This document shows, one piece after another, positions 37,441 to 46,233 of a DNA stretch of 64,000 nt. The DNA lies in assembly GCA_049306095.1 (NCBI GenBank), contig JBAQPU010000051.1, forward strand, positions 13,288-77,287. The letters are read 5' to 3'. The number at the start of each line of letters is the position of its first letter. Within the stretch, counting starts at the first letter, position 1. The notes below the pieces were generated by a model. It saw only the letters and a list, made by a program, of their open reading frames with translations, did not search any database and was not told the origin of the DNA. The position numbers were made by a program, and so were the translations under genes. The stretch comes from UBA2336 sp049306095. Its GTDB lineage: Bacteria > Bacteroidota > Bacteroidia > Cytophagales > Cyclobacteriaceae.

Positions 37441-37451
37441 AAGTTAGTAAA

Positions 37452-40196
37452 ATGTACAGGCTTTTGATCTTCTTTCTTTTGTTGTCTGCGATTACGAAGG
37501 CACAAACCCTTACAGAAACGCAGCAAAAAGCGTTGAACCAATACATGGAATTAGCTAACCGTTCGGCAGAAGAAGTGACGGCCATCGGAAATTCCCTCAG
37601 GTCAATCTACGAGGAGACCCAACGGTACAGGAAGGATAAGCGCGGCAGGATGAGGGCATATGTTTGTCCTGCTGAGGTGGATGAAACAATTCCGGCAGCC
37701 AGCCAGGTTCTGGGAAATGAAGGCGCAGCGCTTCAGGCAAAATCAAAGGCATTAGTTGAGAAATGGAAAGCACTGGATGAAAAATGTAAAGCAGTTGAAA
37801 TTTATTTCCGGTTAGAAGATTTCCAACGCGATGATTTCAAAGGATTTGATGCGTTGGTCGCAGACATTCTGAAGTTGATTAAGGAATACCGCACCGTGCA
37901 GGATCAGTTGACTGAGCAGGCTGAAAAAGCATTTTATAAACTTCAGCCTCACAACGAGGTGAATGCGTACCATGTAGCCGCGAAACGGATGCGCGAGCAA
38001 ATTAAACGCGAAAAGAACGTTCTGGATCTTTGGACCTGTAACCTGAATGAGAGAACACACACCGGGTGGCCGGTGGAAAAAATTCAGCAGCACGTCCTTG
38101 AAAACGATAAGCAAATTGAACTTCTCGGGCAACGCAAACCCACGGTGAAATACCCGGCATCATCAATGTATTCTTCGTTTATTGAAGGCCTTCTTTCTTT
38201 GCAGGCAACGAAACGCAACGGTATTGATGAGTATACCTATGAAAAACGAACATCGGATAAGCACAGCAACGATGTGTACTTTAGTTTGATCAACTATTAT
38301 AATGGCGTGCTCATAGCCGATTTTAACACATTTTCAAAATTTGCCCTGCAGGATGGTTATCGCGGAATGTATGCCCCGTTGTATGTGCCAGCTTTTGAAA
38401 TCCGCACCGAGAAAAAGGAGATTAAAGTTGAGATCGTTCCTTACCAGGAAATAAACCGGACTCCGTTCTCCGTGGTAGCGGCTGCTGTGCCTGTTTCCAA
38501 TGCCGTGTTTAAATCGCTCAGCAACTATGTTGATTACATCAATGAAGGTATGCGGCAGATTCATATCATGATGCAGCCTATGCGAAACCTGAACGGCTCG
38601 GCTATGCATGGGAAAATTTCGCTGAAAGAAGGAAAGAAAGCTTCACTCTACTATTACTATAAAGATTTCCAGCTGCCCGTAACATTGTTTGAACAAACAA
38701 GAGCCGAAAGCAATGCGTTGCCGGTGGCGTACCGTAAGTCGCTGAATGAGCAGGTGGAGGTATTGCATAGCATGTTGTCGGAAATTAATCAATGGAGTAA
38801 TCGTTTACTGGCCGCTGATGCAGAAAAGAACCTGGCCAGCGACAGCCTTGAGTTTGCGTATGGTGCGATTAAGCGATTCGCTGAATTAGCGGAAGCATTT
38901 GACATCCGAAAAGAGCAACTGTATACCGATGTGCGGTCGATCTATGATTCCTACCGTATGGCTGATGCTAAAAATTCATGGAATGTTTCCGGCACTGCCT
39001 TGTTGAACATGGTAAACCTCGACCGCCAGGAATTGTTTCAGGCAAAAGAATACTTTCATGGTGATTCATCCTATCAGCCGGCTACGCAAAAAATTGATGA
39101 GCAATGGCGCGCGCTCGTAACAAATGAGTTCACCAATCTTAAAGGAATACAGAAACTTGGGCGGTATAATGGCAACTGCCCGTACTCACCGTACGAAGAT
39201 ATCGCCAAGTACTCTCAGCTCTTCAGTGAAAATGTTAAACAGATCAGGACAAAGCAAGTGAGCGATGTTAACCGACATCCTTATAATTCTCTTATCTACA
39301 CTTATAATCAAAGCATAGCAGAAGAGTTTAACCGCTTTGCGCAACTGTCACCGGTTCCCTTATTGAAAGTAGTTAACCAGATGGAATTATTTGTGATACG
39401 CTATCCCGATTGGTCACAGGTGAAGAATCAACCGGTTGTTGTTCCTGTGGTCAGGCCCGAAATGCATCAGGAAATTGTGAACCCTGAAAAACATCAGGTG
39501 GCAATTGACCCTTCAGGACGTGTCATCCATGATACGGTAAGGGTCACCGACATTATTCGGATCGAAACCATCCGGCAGGATACCGTGTACATCGAAAAGC
39601 GTGATACGGTCTATGTTACCGCTGCGGGCGAAAATATGATGTCGATGGAGGGCTATGCGACCAATAATATGGTGCTGTTGTTGGATGTGTCCGGATCGAT
39701 GAACACATCCGACAAATTACCCTTGCTGAAAAAATCTGTGCTGCTCTTATTGAAAATGATGCGCCCCGAAGACGAGGTTTCAATCGTCACGTATTCGGGT
39801 AAAGCAAAAGTCGCTTTACAACCCGTCTCCTTTAAAGAAGAAGAAAAAATTAAAAAGGTGATTGAACGGTTAAAGCCTGAAGGAAAAACGGATGGAAATG
39901 CCGGCATTACGCTGGCGTATGAAGTAGCCGATGAAAATTATATTCGGGGTGGTAACAATCGAATTATTTTAGCGACAGATGGGGAGTTTCCTATGAGTGA
40001 AGAATCTGTTGCACTGGTGAAAAAATTTGCCGGAGAGGACATCTTTATTTCTGTTTTTAACTTTGGAAAGGCAGCCCAATCGGCAAAAAACCTGCAACGC
40101 CTGGCCGCCCTGGGTAAGGGCAATTATGAACACATTACCCGTGAGAATGTGGATACTAAACTGATTTCTGAAGCGAAAGCAAAAAGAAAAAAATGA
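37452..40196 (+). CDS. Exported protein with C-terminal von Willebrand factor A domain
   Basis: A 914-aa protein with signal peptide MYRLLIFFLLLSAITKAQ. Residues 20-660 form a long, mostly helical region of unknown family. A linker contains DTVRV, RQDTVYIEKRDTVYV, a spacer pattern common in Bacteroidota envelope proteins. The VWA domain spans about 735-905, with an intact metal-binding MIDAS start (Asp745-x-Ser747-x-Ser749 in LLLDVSGSM), a Thr in EGKTDGNAG and Asp in LATDGEF. Possible role: envelope protein-protein interaction. The ECF sigma gene follows 118 bases later on the same strand. Confidence 0.8.
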   Translation: MYRLLIFFLLLSAITKAQTLTETQQKALNQYMELANRSAEEVTAIGNSLRSIYEETQRYRKDKRGRMRAYVCPAEVDETIPAASQVLGNEGAALQAKSKALVEKWKALDEKCKAVEIYFRLEDFQRDDFKGFDALVADILKLIKEYRTVQDQLTEQAEKAFYKLQPHNEVNAYHVAAKRMREQIKREKNVLDLWTCNLNERTHTGWPVEKIQQHVLENDKQIELLGQRKPTVKYPASSMYSSFIEGLLSLQATKRNGIDEYTYEKRTSDKHSNDVYFSLINYYNGVLIADFNTFSKFALQDGYRGMYAPLYVPAFEIRTEKKEIKVEIVPYQEINRTPFSVVAAAVPVSNAVFKSLSNYVDYINEGMRQIHIMMQPMRNLNGSAMHGKISLKEGKKASLYYYYKDFQLPVTLFEQTRAESNALPVAYRKSLNEQVEVLHSMLSEINQWSNRLLAADAEKNLASDSLEFAYGAIKRFAELAEAFDIRKEQLYTDVRSIYDSYRMADAKNSWNVSGTALLNMVNLDRQELFQAKEYFHGDSSYQPATQKIDEQWRALVTNEFTNLKGIQKLGRYNGNCPYSPYEDIAKYSQLFSENVKQIRTKQVSDVNRHPYNSLIYTYNQSIAEEFNRFAQLSPVPLLKVVNQMELFVIRYPDWSQVKNQPVVVPVVRPEMHQEIVNPEKHQVAIDPSGRVIHDTVRVTDIIRIETIRQDTVYIEKRDTVYVTAAGENMMSMEGYATNNMVLLLDVSGSMNTSDKLPLLKKSVLLLLKMMRPEDEVSIVTYSGKAKVALQPVSFKEEEKIKKVIERLKPEGKTDGNAGITLAYEVADENYIRGGNNRIILATDGEFPMSEESVALVKKFAGEDIFISVFNFGKAAQSAKNLQRLAALGKGNYEHITRENVDTKLISEAKAKRKK

Positions 40197-40314
40197 CGGT
40201 GGACGCCAGATTTGAGGATTTAAATTTTTGAATTTGACCTGCTGCCTGTAAATAAATATTTCATTCACGTGTAACATCATTCCAGCGCCCTCGTCTGGTA
40301 TTTGGATTTAACGA

Positions 40315-40827
40315 ATGAACTTGGAAGCTTTTCAAACCCGCGTTCTCCCTGCTAAAAACAAGCTTTTTCGCTTTGCCCTGCGAATGCTGGGCAATGATGA
40401 CGATGCGAAAGATGTCGTACAGGAGGTGCTGATCAGGGTTTGGAATGGGCGGGACCAAATGGATCAGATCCAAAACATGGAAGCCTGGTGCATGCGGATT
40501 ACCCGCAACCTTTCGCTGGATAAACTAAGGGCAATGCAGCGAAAGGGGACTGAATCGCTTGATAAAAGCTTTGATGTTCATCATGCCGATGTAACACCCG
40601 ATGTAAAAACCGAATTAGGTGAAAGTATGCAACACGTTAGTCAATTGATAGCCGAACTGCCTGAAAAACAGCGGCAGGTTATTCACCTTCGTGATGTAGA
40701 AGGTTACACGTACAATGAAATATGCGACATTCTGGAACTGGACATGAACCAGGTAAAAGTAAGCCTGTTCAGAGCCAGAAATGCCGTGAGGGAAAAACTT
40801 TTGAAGATCAATGCGTATGGACTCTAA
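40315..40827 (+). CDS. ECF-type RNA polymerase sigma factor
   Basis: A 170-aa sigma-70 family protein with region 2 (FALRMLGNDDDAKDVVQEVLIRVWNGR) and region 4 (LPEKQRQVIHLRDVEGYTYNEICDILELDMNQVKVSLFRAR), joined by a short linker as usual for ECF sigmas. Its stop overlaps the next gene by 17 bases. It heads an operon with a small membrane protein and DUF4252 protein(s). Confidence 0.93.
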   Translation: MNLEAFQTRVLPAKNKLFRFALRMLGNDDDAKDVVQEVLIRVWNGRDQMDQIQNMEAWCMRITRNLSLDKLRAMQRKGTESLDKSFDVHHADVTPDVKTELGESMQHVSQLIAELPEKQRQVIHLRDVEGYTYNEICDILELDMNQVKVSLFRARNAVREKLLKINAYGL

Positions 40828-41317
40828 ACAACTAGAAGAATTACTGCAGAAATACTGGGATTGCGAAACCTCCTTAGAGGAAGAGCAACAACTGCACTCC
40901 TATTTCAGCAGTGGCAATGTACCGGAGCAGCTAAAAGAAACTGCATCACTTTTTAAATACTTTGACCTTCAGAAAAAAAAGTCTGTGAATGATCAGTTTG
41001 GCAGTATGGTATTGGAAAAAATTAAACCGAAGGGGAGGGTAACAAATTTGTGGCAGATCGGTCTTCGTATTGCAGCGGGTGTTGCGGTATTGGCGGCAGC
41101 TATCTTTTTCGTGAGAGAAGAAATCAGGAAAGACGATGCACTAGCCGTTGAAGATACCTTCGATGATCCACAAAAGGCACTGGAAGAAACTAAAAAAGCT
41201 TTTTTGATTATCTCAAAAGGGTTTGGAAAAGCCGAGCACGAAGCGAAGAAAATAAACATGTTAAACGAAGCAAAAGATAAGATTCAAACAAAAGAAAATA
41301 GTAAAACAGAACTTTAA
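40811..41317 (+). CDS. Small single-pass membrane protein, candidate anti-sigma factor
   Basis: A 168-aa protein: cytoplasmic N-terminal part (EELLQKYWDCETSLEEEQQLHSYFSSG, the helical opening seen in many Bacteroidota anti-sigma-like proteins), one transmembrane helix (about 78-98, IGLRIAAGVAVLAAAIFFV) and a charged, Lys-rich C-terminal part. Overlap with the sigma gene and topology suggest it holds the sigma factor at the membrane, but it lacks the zinc-binding HxxxCxxC of ZAS anti-sigmas. It starts at ATG 40811 or ATG 40817. Confidence 0.7.
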   Translation: MRMDSKQLEELLQKYWDCETSLEEEQQLHSYFSSGNVPEQLKETASLFKYFDLQKKKSVNDQFGSMVLEKIKPKGRVTNLWQIGLRIAAGVAVLAAAIFFVREEIRKDDALAVEDTFDDPQKALEETKKAFLIISKGFGKAEHEAKKINMLNEAKDKIQTKENSKTEL

Positions 41318-41329
41318 GAAAGAAATAAT

Positions 41330-41863
41330 ATGAAAAAGATAGTTGTAATTTTAATTGTAATGGCTGTGGGTACGGGAGTGTATGCACAGGGTGAAGCGGT
41401 GAGCAAGTTTTTTTCGAAGTATGCAGCCGATGAGTCGTTTACAACGGCCACCATCTCCAGTAAAATGTTCAGCCTGATTACCAACATGGACGTTCAAACC
41501 CCGGAAGACAAAGAGCTTGTTAGTGCAATCAGTAAATTGAAAGGGTTGAAAGTTTTGGGTAAGGAGAATTCAAGCGATGCCCGTTCGTTGTACAAAGAGG
41601 CGTATGCCCTTGTGTCCTCCAAGGAATATGAAGAATTAATGTCGGTGCGGGATAAAGATAAAGACATGAAATTTTATATCCGTGAAGCTGGCGGTAAGAT
41701 CAATGAGCTGATTATGGTCATGGGAGGAGCCGATGATTTCATGTTGCTCAGCATCTATGGTGAGATCGATCTGAAGGCGATATCCCGCATTGGCCGAAAA
41801 ATGGACGTGGATGGATTAGAGCAATTGGAAAAAATTAACGGCCACGAGAACAAGAAAAATTAA
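41330..41863 (+). CDS. DUF4252 protein, exported
   Basis: A 177-aa DUF4252 family protein with signal peptide MKKIVVILIVMAVGTGVYAQ. The conserved SKMFSLI and the FYIREAGGKINELIMVMGG core are present. The function of the family is unknown; it is often encoded with ECF sigma factors, as here (12 bases after the membrane protein). A strong terminator follows. Confidence 0.85.
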   Translation: MKKIVVILIVMAVGTGVYAQGEAVSKFFSKYAADESFTTATISSKMFSLITNMDVQTPEDKELVSAISKLKGLKVLGKENSSDARSLYKEAYALVSSKEYEELMSVRDKDKDMKFYIREAGGKINELIMVMGGADDFMLLSIYGEIDLKAISRIGRKMDVDGLEQLEKINGHENKKN

Positions 41864-41882
41864 AACCGGCCTTTAATCCGGA

Positions 41883-41924
41883 GTGAGCATCGGGGTAACC
41901 AACACCCCGATGCTTACGTTTTTA
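41883..41924 (+). terminator. Rho-independent terminator of the sigma-DUF4252 operon
   Basis: A 14-bp stem, GTGAGCATCGGGGT / ACCCCGATGCTTAC (one G-U pair), with a 7-base loop followed by GTTTTTAT. Confidence 0.88.
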
Positions 41925-41946
41925 TAAACATTATTTTTAACCAGCC

Positions 41947-42474
41947 ATGCAAAAACTTATCACTCTCTGTATGATTGTTTTCAGTACCACTGCTTTCGCT
42001 CAAAGCAAGGCTACTGAAGCCCTCCAGATCAAGTACACCGATTCGCGCGCGCTATTCTTTTACAACAATACCTTGCGCATGCTGAATCAAACAGAAGACA
42101 AAGCCTACGATGAATTGATTAAGGATATTGAGAAAATGAAATTTCTGATGATCGATAAGCCTTCCGCCTTTACAAGTTCAGATTATAAAAAAATTGTGAG
42201 CAGCTATAAGGGAGATGCCTTTGAAGGAATTATGACCAGCCGGTACCAGGGAAAAAATTTCGATGTATTTCTGAAAGAGTCAGGAGGAAAGACAAAAGGA
42301 ATGGTTGTTCTGGTCAATGATTCATCCAGCCTGTATGTGCTGGATATCGTGGGCAGCATTGCGCTGGATAAAGTAACCTCGTTGTATAAAGCTTTTGGTG
42401 AAACCTCCGATATTCAATCGCAAATAGAAAAATTTGTCCATAAGCCAGCGGGTAAGAAAGACGATGACGACTAA
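41947..42474 (+). CDS. Second DUF4252-like protein, exported
   Basis: A 175-aa protein with signal peptide (MQKLITLCMIVFSTTAFAQS). It shares with the preceding gene the length, the arrangement and a VFLKESGGKTKGMVVLVND core that matches the FYIREAGGKINELIMVMGG segment. Likely a diverged tandem duplicate, placed after the operon terminator, so it may be expressed separately or only on read-through. Confidence 0.75.
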   Translation: MQKLITLCMIVFSTTAFAQSKATEALQIKYTDSRALFFYNNTLRMLNQTEDKAYDELIKDIEKMKFLMIDKPSAFTSSDYKKIVSSYKGDAFEGIMTSRYQGKNFDVFLKESGGKTKGMVVLVNDSSSLYVLDIVGSIALDKVTSLYKAFGETSDIQSQIEKFVHKPAGKKDDDD

Positions 42475-42526
42475 CTTGTTTTGTGAAATTGCGTTAATAC
42501 CTTCGTCTGTTTAATCTGCAAATACC

Positions 42527-43420
42527 TTGGAAACCGTTTTATCAATCAGTAACCTCACCAAAGATTTTGGACGGCTGCGTGCCGTTAATAACCTGAATCT
42601 TGAAGTAAAAGCAGGCCAGGTATTTGGTATGCTTGGCCCAAATGGCAGTGGAAAGACAACAACCCTGGGTATGCTCATGGGAGTTGTAAATCCAACAGCT
42701 GGTGAGTATCGCTGGTTTGGCGAGGCACCAACGCATCATCTCAGGAAAAAGATCGGAGCGGTTTTAGAACACCCGATTTTTTATCCTTACCTCAGCGGTC
42801 AGAAAAATCTGGAGTTAAACGCAATGATCAAGGAGTGTTCGGCAGTCAATATTCCGAACGTGCTGGCGTTGGTTGAGTTAACAGAACGAAAAGATGATAA
42901 GTACAAAACATATTCATTAGGAATGAAGCAGCGCCTGGCCATTGCCTCTGCTTTATTGAACGACCCTACTGTACTTATTTTAGATGAGCCAACCAACGGA
43001 CTTGACCCGATGGGGATTGCCGAGATCCGCGAAATTATTAAGAAGATAGCCTCCAGCGGAAAGACCATTATACTGGCCAGCCACTTGCTGGACGAAGTGC
43101 AAAAAGTGTGTACGCATTTTGCCGTTTTAAAGAAGGGCACTATGGTATACACCGGCCCGGTTGATGATGTGGGCAAAGGATCTGAAACCGTTGAAGTGAA
43201 TGCCGATGTCGAAAACCTGAACGAAGTGCTGCTTGCTTTTACGGGAACCGCCTCAATTACGCGCGATAATGGATTGTACCAGATATCGTTGCGTGATGGT
43301 TTTTATAGTAAGGACCTGAATAAGTTCCTGGTAGAAAAAGGAATTGTGGCTACACACCTGTTCACCCGGAAGAAAAGTTTGGAAAAACAGTTTTTAGAAA
43401 TTCTGGCCGAGGCACAGTAA
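42527..43420 (+). CDS. ABC transporter ATP-binding protein
   Basis: A 297-aa ATPase of the CcmA/NatA type. Walker A GPNGSGKTT, signature YSLGMKQRLAIA, Walker B LILDEPTNGLDPMG and switch His in ILASHLLDE are intact, followed by an 80-residue C-terminal extension. The start is TTG at 42527 (product begins METVLSISNLTKDFG); no ATG is available near it. It pairs with the permease 24 bases downstream. Cargo unknown. Confidence 0.9.
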   Translation: METVLSISNLTKDFGRLRAVNNLNLEVKAGQVFGMLGPNGSGKTTTLGMLMGVVNPTAGEYRWFGEAPTHHLRKKIGAVLEHPIFYPYLSGQKNLELNAMIKECSAVNIPNVLALVELTERKDDKYKTYSLGMKQRLAIASALLNDPTVLILDEPTNGLDPMGIAEIREIIKKIASSGKTIILASHLLDEVQKVCTHFAVLKKGTMVYTGPVDDVGKGSETVEVNADVENLNEVLLAFTGTASITRDNGLYQISLRDGFYSKDLNKFLVEKGIVATHLFTRKKSLEKQFLEILAEAQ

Positions 43421-43443
43421 ATCTGAATTCGTACATCATAAAT

Positions 43444-44259
43444 TTGAAATCGTCCATGCTCCACCTCCTGAAAATTGATTTAAAAAAACTGACCAACTAC
43501 CGCACGTTTTGGGTGGTGTGCGGGCTTTACTTTATAACCCTCGCATTTGTAACAGCCAGTGGCATGGAGTTTTTAAAACTGCTGGCGCGCATGATTGAAG
43601 GTTTTGGTGCGAGCATCAACATTAACCGTATTCCGTTGTATCATTTTCCGGACGTTTGGCTGAACCTGATCTTGTTTTGCGGATGCTTTAAAGTTGTGTT
43701 GGCTATTATGGTGGTAATTTCTGTTACCAACGAATTTTCATACCGAACCCTCAGGCAGAATATCATTGATGGGTTAAGCCGTTCCCAATTTCTGTGGTCA
43801 AAAATTTTAACCAATGTGTTGCTCAGCCTGATGAGCGTAGCTATGATTTTTGTGATCGGACTGGTTACCGGGTTAATTTATAGTCCCGCTGTGGTGTATG
43901 AGTATATTCTCACCGACACCGAATTTTTTATTGCTTACTTCCTCGAAATATTTTTCTTCCTGTCGTATGCCCTCATGATCAGCATACTCATTCAGCGCTC
44001 CGGTCTTACCATCATCCTGTTGTTGCTTTCACAAATGATCGAATGGATTATTACGGCCAACATTGATGACCAACTCCCCTGGATCGAACATTTCTTCCCC
44101 ATGAAATCAATCTGGTATTTGATTGAGTTTCCATACATGCGCTACGGTTTCCAGGAGATCAAAGATTACATTGATATCAAACTTTTTTTGATAGCATCGG
44201 CATGGACGGTGGTCTTTAATTATGTCAGCTACCTGAAGCTCAAAAAATCTGACATTTAA
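43444..44259 (+). CDS. ABC transporter permease
   Basis: A 271-aa six-helix ABC-2 type permease. After MLHLLKIDLKKLTNYRTFW comes the first helix; VVISVTNEFSYRTLRQNIIDGLSRSQF is the typical cytoplasmic coupling loop. The frame opens with TTG at 43444; the ATG at 43456 is an equally plausible start. It works with the ATPase just upstream as a two-gene exporter. Confidence 0.88.
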   Translation: MKSSMLHLLKIDLKKLTNYRTFWVVCGLYFITLAFVTASGMEFLKLLARMIEGFGASININRIPLYHFPDVWLNLILFCGCFKVVLAIMVVISVTNEFSYRTLRQNIIDGLSRSQFLWSKILTNVLLSLMSVAMIFVIGLVTGLIYSPAVVYEYILTDTEFFIAYFLEIFFFLSYALMISILIQRSGLTIILLLLSQMIEWIITANIDDQLPWIEHFFPMKSIWYLIEFPYMRYGFQEIKDYIDIKLFLIASAWTVVFNYVSYLKLKKSDI

Positions 44260-44297
44260 CAACGGCTACGCACGAAGCCGAAGAATTAATCCATTCA

Positions 44298-45572
44298 CTA
44301 ATCTGTTATAGCCTGGTACGTTAGAATCTTGTACTTGTTGGCAATTTCCGACTGTGGATTAGGAACGATCTGCAAATAGAGTAAGGCCACCAGTTTTTCC
44401 TTCGGGTCGGCCCAGTAAAGGGTAGCAAAAGCCCCGCCCCATGTAAAAGATCCGATTGTAAAAGGACTCAGGTGATCATTCTTTGAAGTCTCAATTCCAA
44501 AACCCAGGCAAAATTGAGACGTGTCAGTAATTTTATCGCTGAGCTGATTGGTGAGCATCAGTTCAATTGTTTTACGACTGAGTAATCGTGTACCGTTAAA
44601 GGTTCCTCCATTGACGAACATTTGAAGGAATTTGGCATAATCTTCCACTGTTGAACTCAGTCCGGCCCCTCCGGAGAAATAGTTGGTTGCGGTGGTTGGG
44701 TAGTTGGCCGGTTCATCTCCAATAACCACATGGTCGGTTACGGTAAGCTTGCCATCTTTGGTGGTGTACAAATCAACAAGCCTGCTGATTTTTTCCTTTG
44801 GCAGAACGAAGTAGGTATCCTGCATGCCAAGCGGATCAAAAATTCTTTTTCTGAAAAATTCATCCAGCGTCATTCCTGATACCCGCTCGACCACGTAACC
44901 CAACACATCGGTATTGAGCCCATACGTAAACTTATCTCCGGGATTATGCTTTAACGGAAGTTTACCCAGCACCTTCATTTTTTCTTCCAGGGTAAAACCT
45001 GTTGCTCCAATTCCTGAAGGTACACCTGCTTTTGCATAAATAGCCTTCAATTCTTTACTGCCGATAACCGCATAGTCTATACCCGAAGTATGGGTTAATA
45101 AATGCCGGAGGGTAATTTCTTTGCTGGCAGGTTCGGTTGTATAACTTGAGTCTTTTTCATTAAAAGTTTTCAACACGGTTGGATTGGCAAACTCCGGAAT
45201 GTATTTCGACAGAGGATCGTCCAACAGAAGTTTCCCTTCTTCATACAACATCATAATAGCGGTACTGGTAACGGCTTTGGTTTGAGACGCAATTCTAAAA
45301 ATTGCATCCTTCTTCAGCGGTGTATGGTTTTTAGCATCATACGATCCGTATGCCTGATGGAAAACAATTTTTCCGTTGCGTGCAATGAAGGCCACTGCAC
45401 CGGGTAGTTTTTGATTGGAAATATATTCCTGAAGGGTGTTGTCAAGCCTGGCCAGTCGGCTGCCCGACATGCCGGCATCCTCGGGTTTTGCGGCTACAAA
45501 ACTTTTTGGTTGTGCAAAACCGGTATGAATAACCAACAGGGCGATCAGCAGGGCAAAAACTTTTTTCATCAT
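44298..45572 (-). CDS. Serine hydrolase, beta-lactamase/esterase family, exported
   Basis: A 424-aa class C beta-lactamase-like hydrolase. The ATG at 45572 (or 45569) gives signal peptide MMKKVFALLIALLVIHTGFAQ; an in-frame ATG at 45608 adds a charged, non-signal leader. Motifs: FRIASQTKAVTS (S-x-x-K), YGLNTDVLG (Y-x-N) and GSFTWGGAFATLYW, where W-G-G takes the place of H-G-G/K-T-G, as in esterase EstB-like members. Unlike its homologue at 2570, it has no DUF3471 tail. Convergent with the ABC permease. Confidence 0.88.
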   Translation of the reverse strand: MMKKVFALLIALLVIHTGFAQPKSFVAAKPEDAGMSGSRLARLDNTLQEYISNQKLPGAVAFIARNGKIVFHQAYGSYDAKNHTPLKKDAIFRIASQTKAVTSTAIMMLYEEGKLLLDDPLSKYIPEFANPTVLKTFNEKDSSYTTEPASKEITLRHLLTHTSGIDYAVIGSKELKAIYAKAGVPSGIGATGFTLEEKMKVLGKLPLKHNPGDKFTYGLNTDVLGYVVERVSGMTLDEFFRKRIFDPLGMQDTYFVLPKEKISRLVDLYTTKDGKLTVTDHVVIGDEPANYPTTATNYFSGGAGLSSTVEDYAKFLQMFVNGGTFNGTRLLSRKTIELMLTNQLSDKITDTSQFCLGFGIETSKNDHLSPFTIGSFTWGGAFATLYWADPKEKLVALLYLQIVPNPQSEIANKYKILTYQAITD

Positions 45573-45628
45573 GAATGGATTTTTTTCTTTTGAATCGAAG
45601 ATACTCATTTTAGTAGCTCAAGAAGGAA

Positions 45629-46195
45629 TTAATTATAGGTTCGGTAGGCTTCCTTGTCGGACGAAAAGACAATCGCCAGCAGCACAATATCAATCACGAT
45701 CCCTAAAACCTGGCTTAAACCGGCCCATAAAGCAATCATGCCTGACGATGACGAGGAGGTAAGAACAGCCGCTTGCATTCCGCTGGTTAAAATACTGATG
45801 CCGAGAGCAGCGTAGGCAAGTTTAATCGAGAAGCTTTTCCGTATCATTAAAAATATGCCGCCAACAATGTACAGAGCGGCAGCGGCCAACCCGATGTATC
45901 CGAATCTAACAATCCATGTTTTAGAGAATTCAGGAATACTGAGGATTTCTTCAACTTGTTTCTGCTTCTCCTTTATTGATTTTTCGTCTTGTTTATTTTC
46001 GCTGGTCGTTAGTGAATCTGTTGATGCCTGTGCTGAACTATCGGTCTGGGCATCTTTCAGTTTCTTTTCCGCTTCAACCTTAGCCGTTTCAATTGCAGCG
46101 GGCAGCTTAATGGACTGAAGATCGTTTAGAATGCTGCAGCCACCCAATACGATCATACTGATTGCGACAGCCGTTGCCCAGGTTGGTGTTTTCAT
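45629..46195 (-). CDS. Membrane protein of unknown function
   Basis: A 188-aa protein without a recognised family. The ATG at 46195 is preferred over 46213 because a TAnnTTTG element at 46211-46218 covers the longer start. The N-terminus (ATAVAISMIVLGGCSIL) reads as a lipoprotein signal or first helix. A coiled-coil stretch rich in Lys, Ser and Gln (about 35-90) is followed by three or four transmembrane helices (about 95-185). Short gap to the dnaE-type gene upstream (38 bases), but with its own promoter-like element. Confidence 0.6.
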   Translation of the reverse strand: MKTPTWATAVAISMIVLGGCSILNDLQSIKLPAAIETAKVEAEKKLKDAQTDSSAQASTDSLTTSENKQDEKSIKEKQKQVEEILSIPEFSKTWIVRFGYIGLAAAALYIVGGIFLMIRKSFSIKLAYAALGISILTSGMQAAVLTSSSSSGMIALWAGLSQVLGIVIDIVLLAIVFSSDKEAYRTYN

Positions 46196-46210
46196 AGATT
46201 GCTTTTTGCC

Positions 46211-46218
46211 CAAAGGTA
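46211..46218 (-). promoter_or_regulatory. Candidate -7 element of the 188-aa membrane protein gene
   Basis: Minus-strand TACCTTTG matches TAnnTTTG, 16 bases before the ATG at 46195. Confidence 0.4.
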
Positions 46219-46233
46219 TTGTGAAAATGAATA

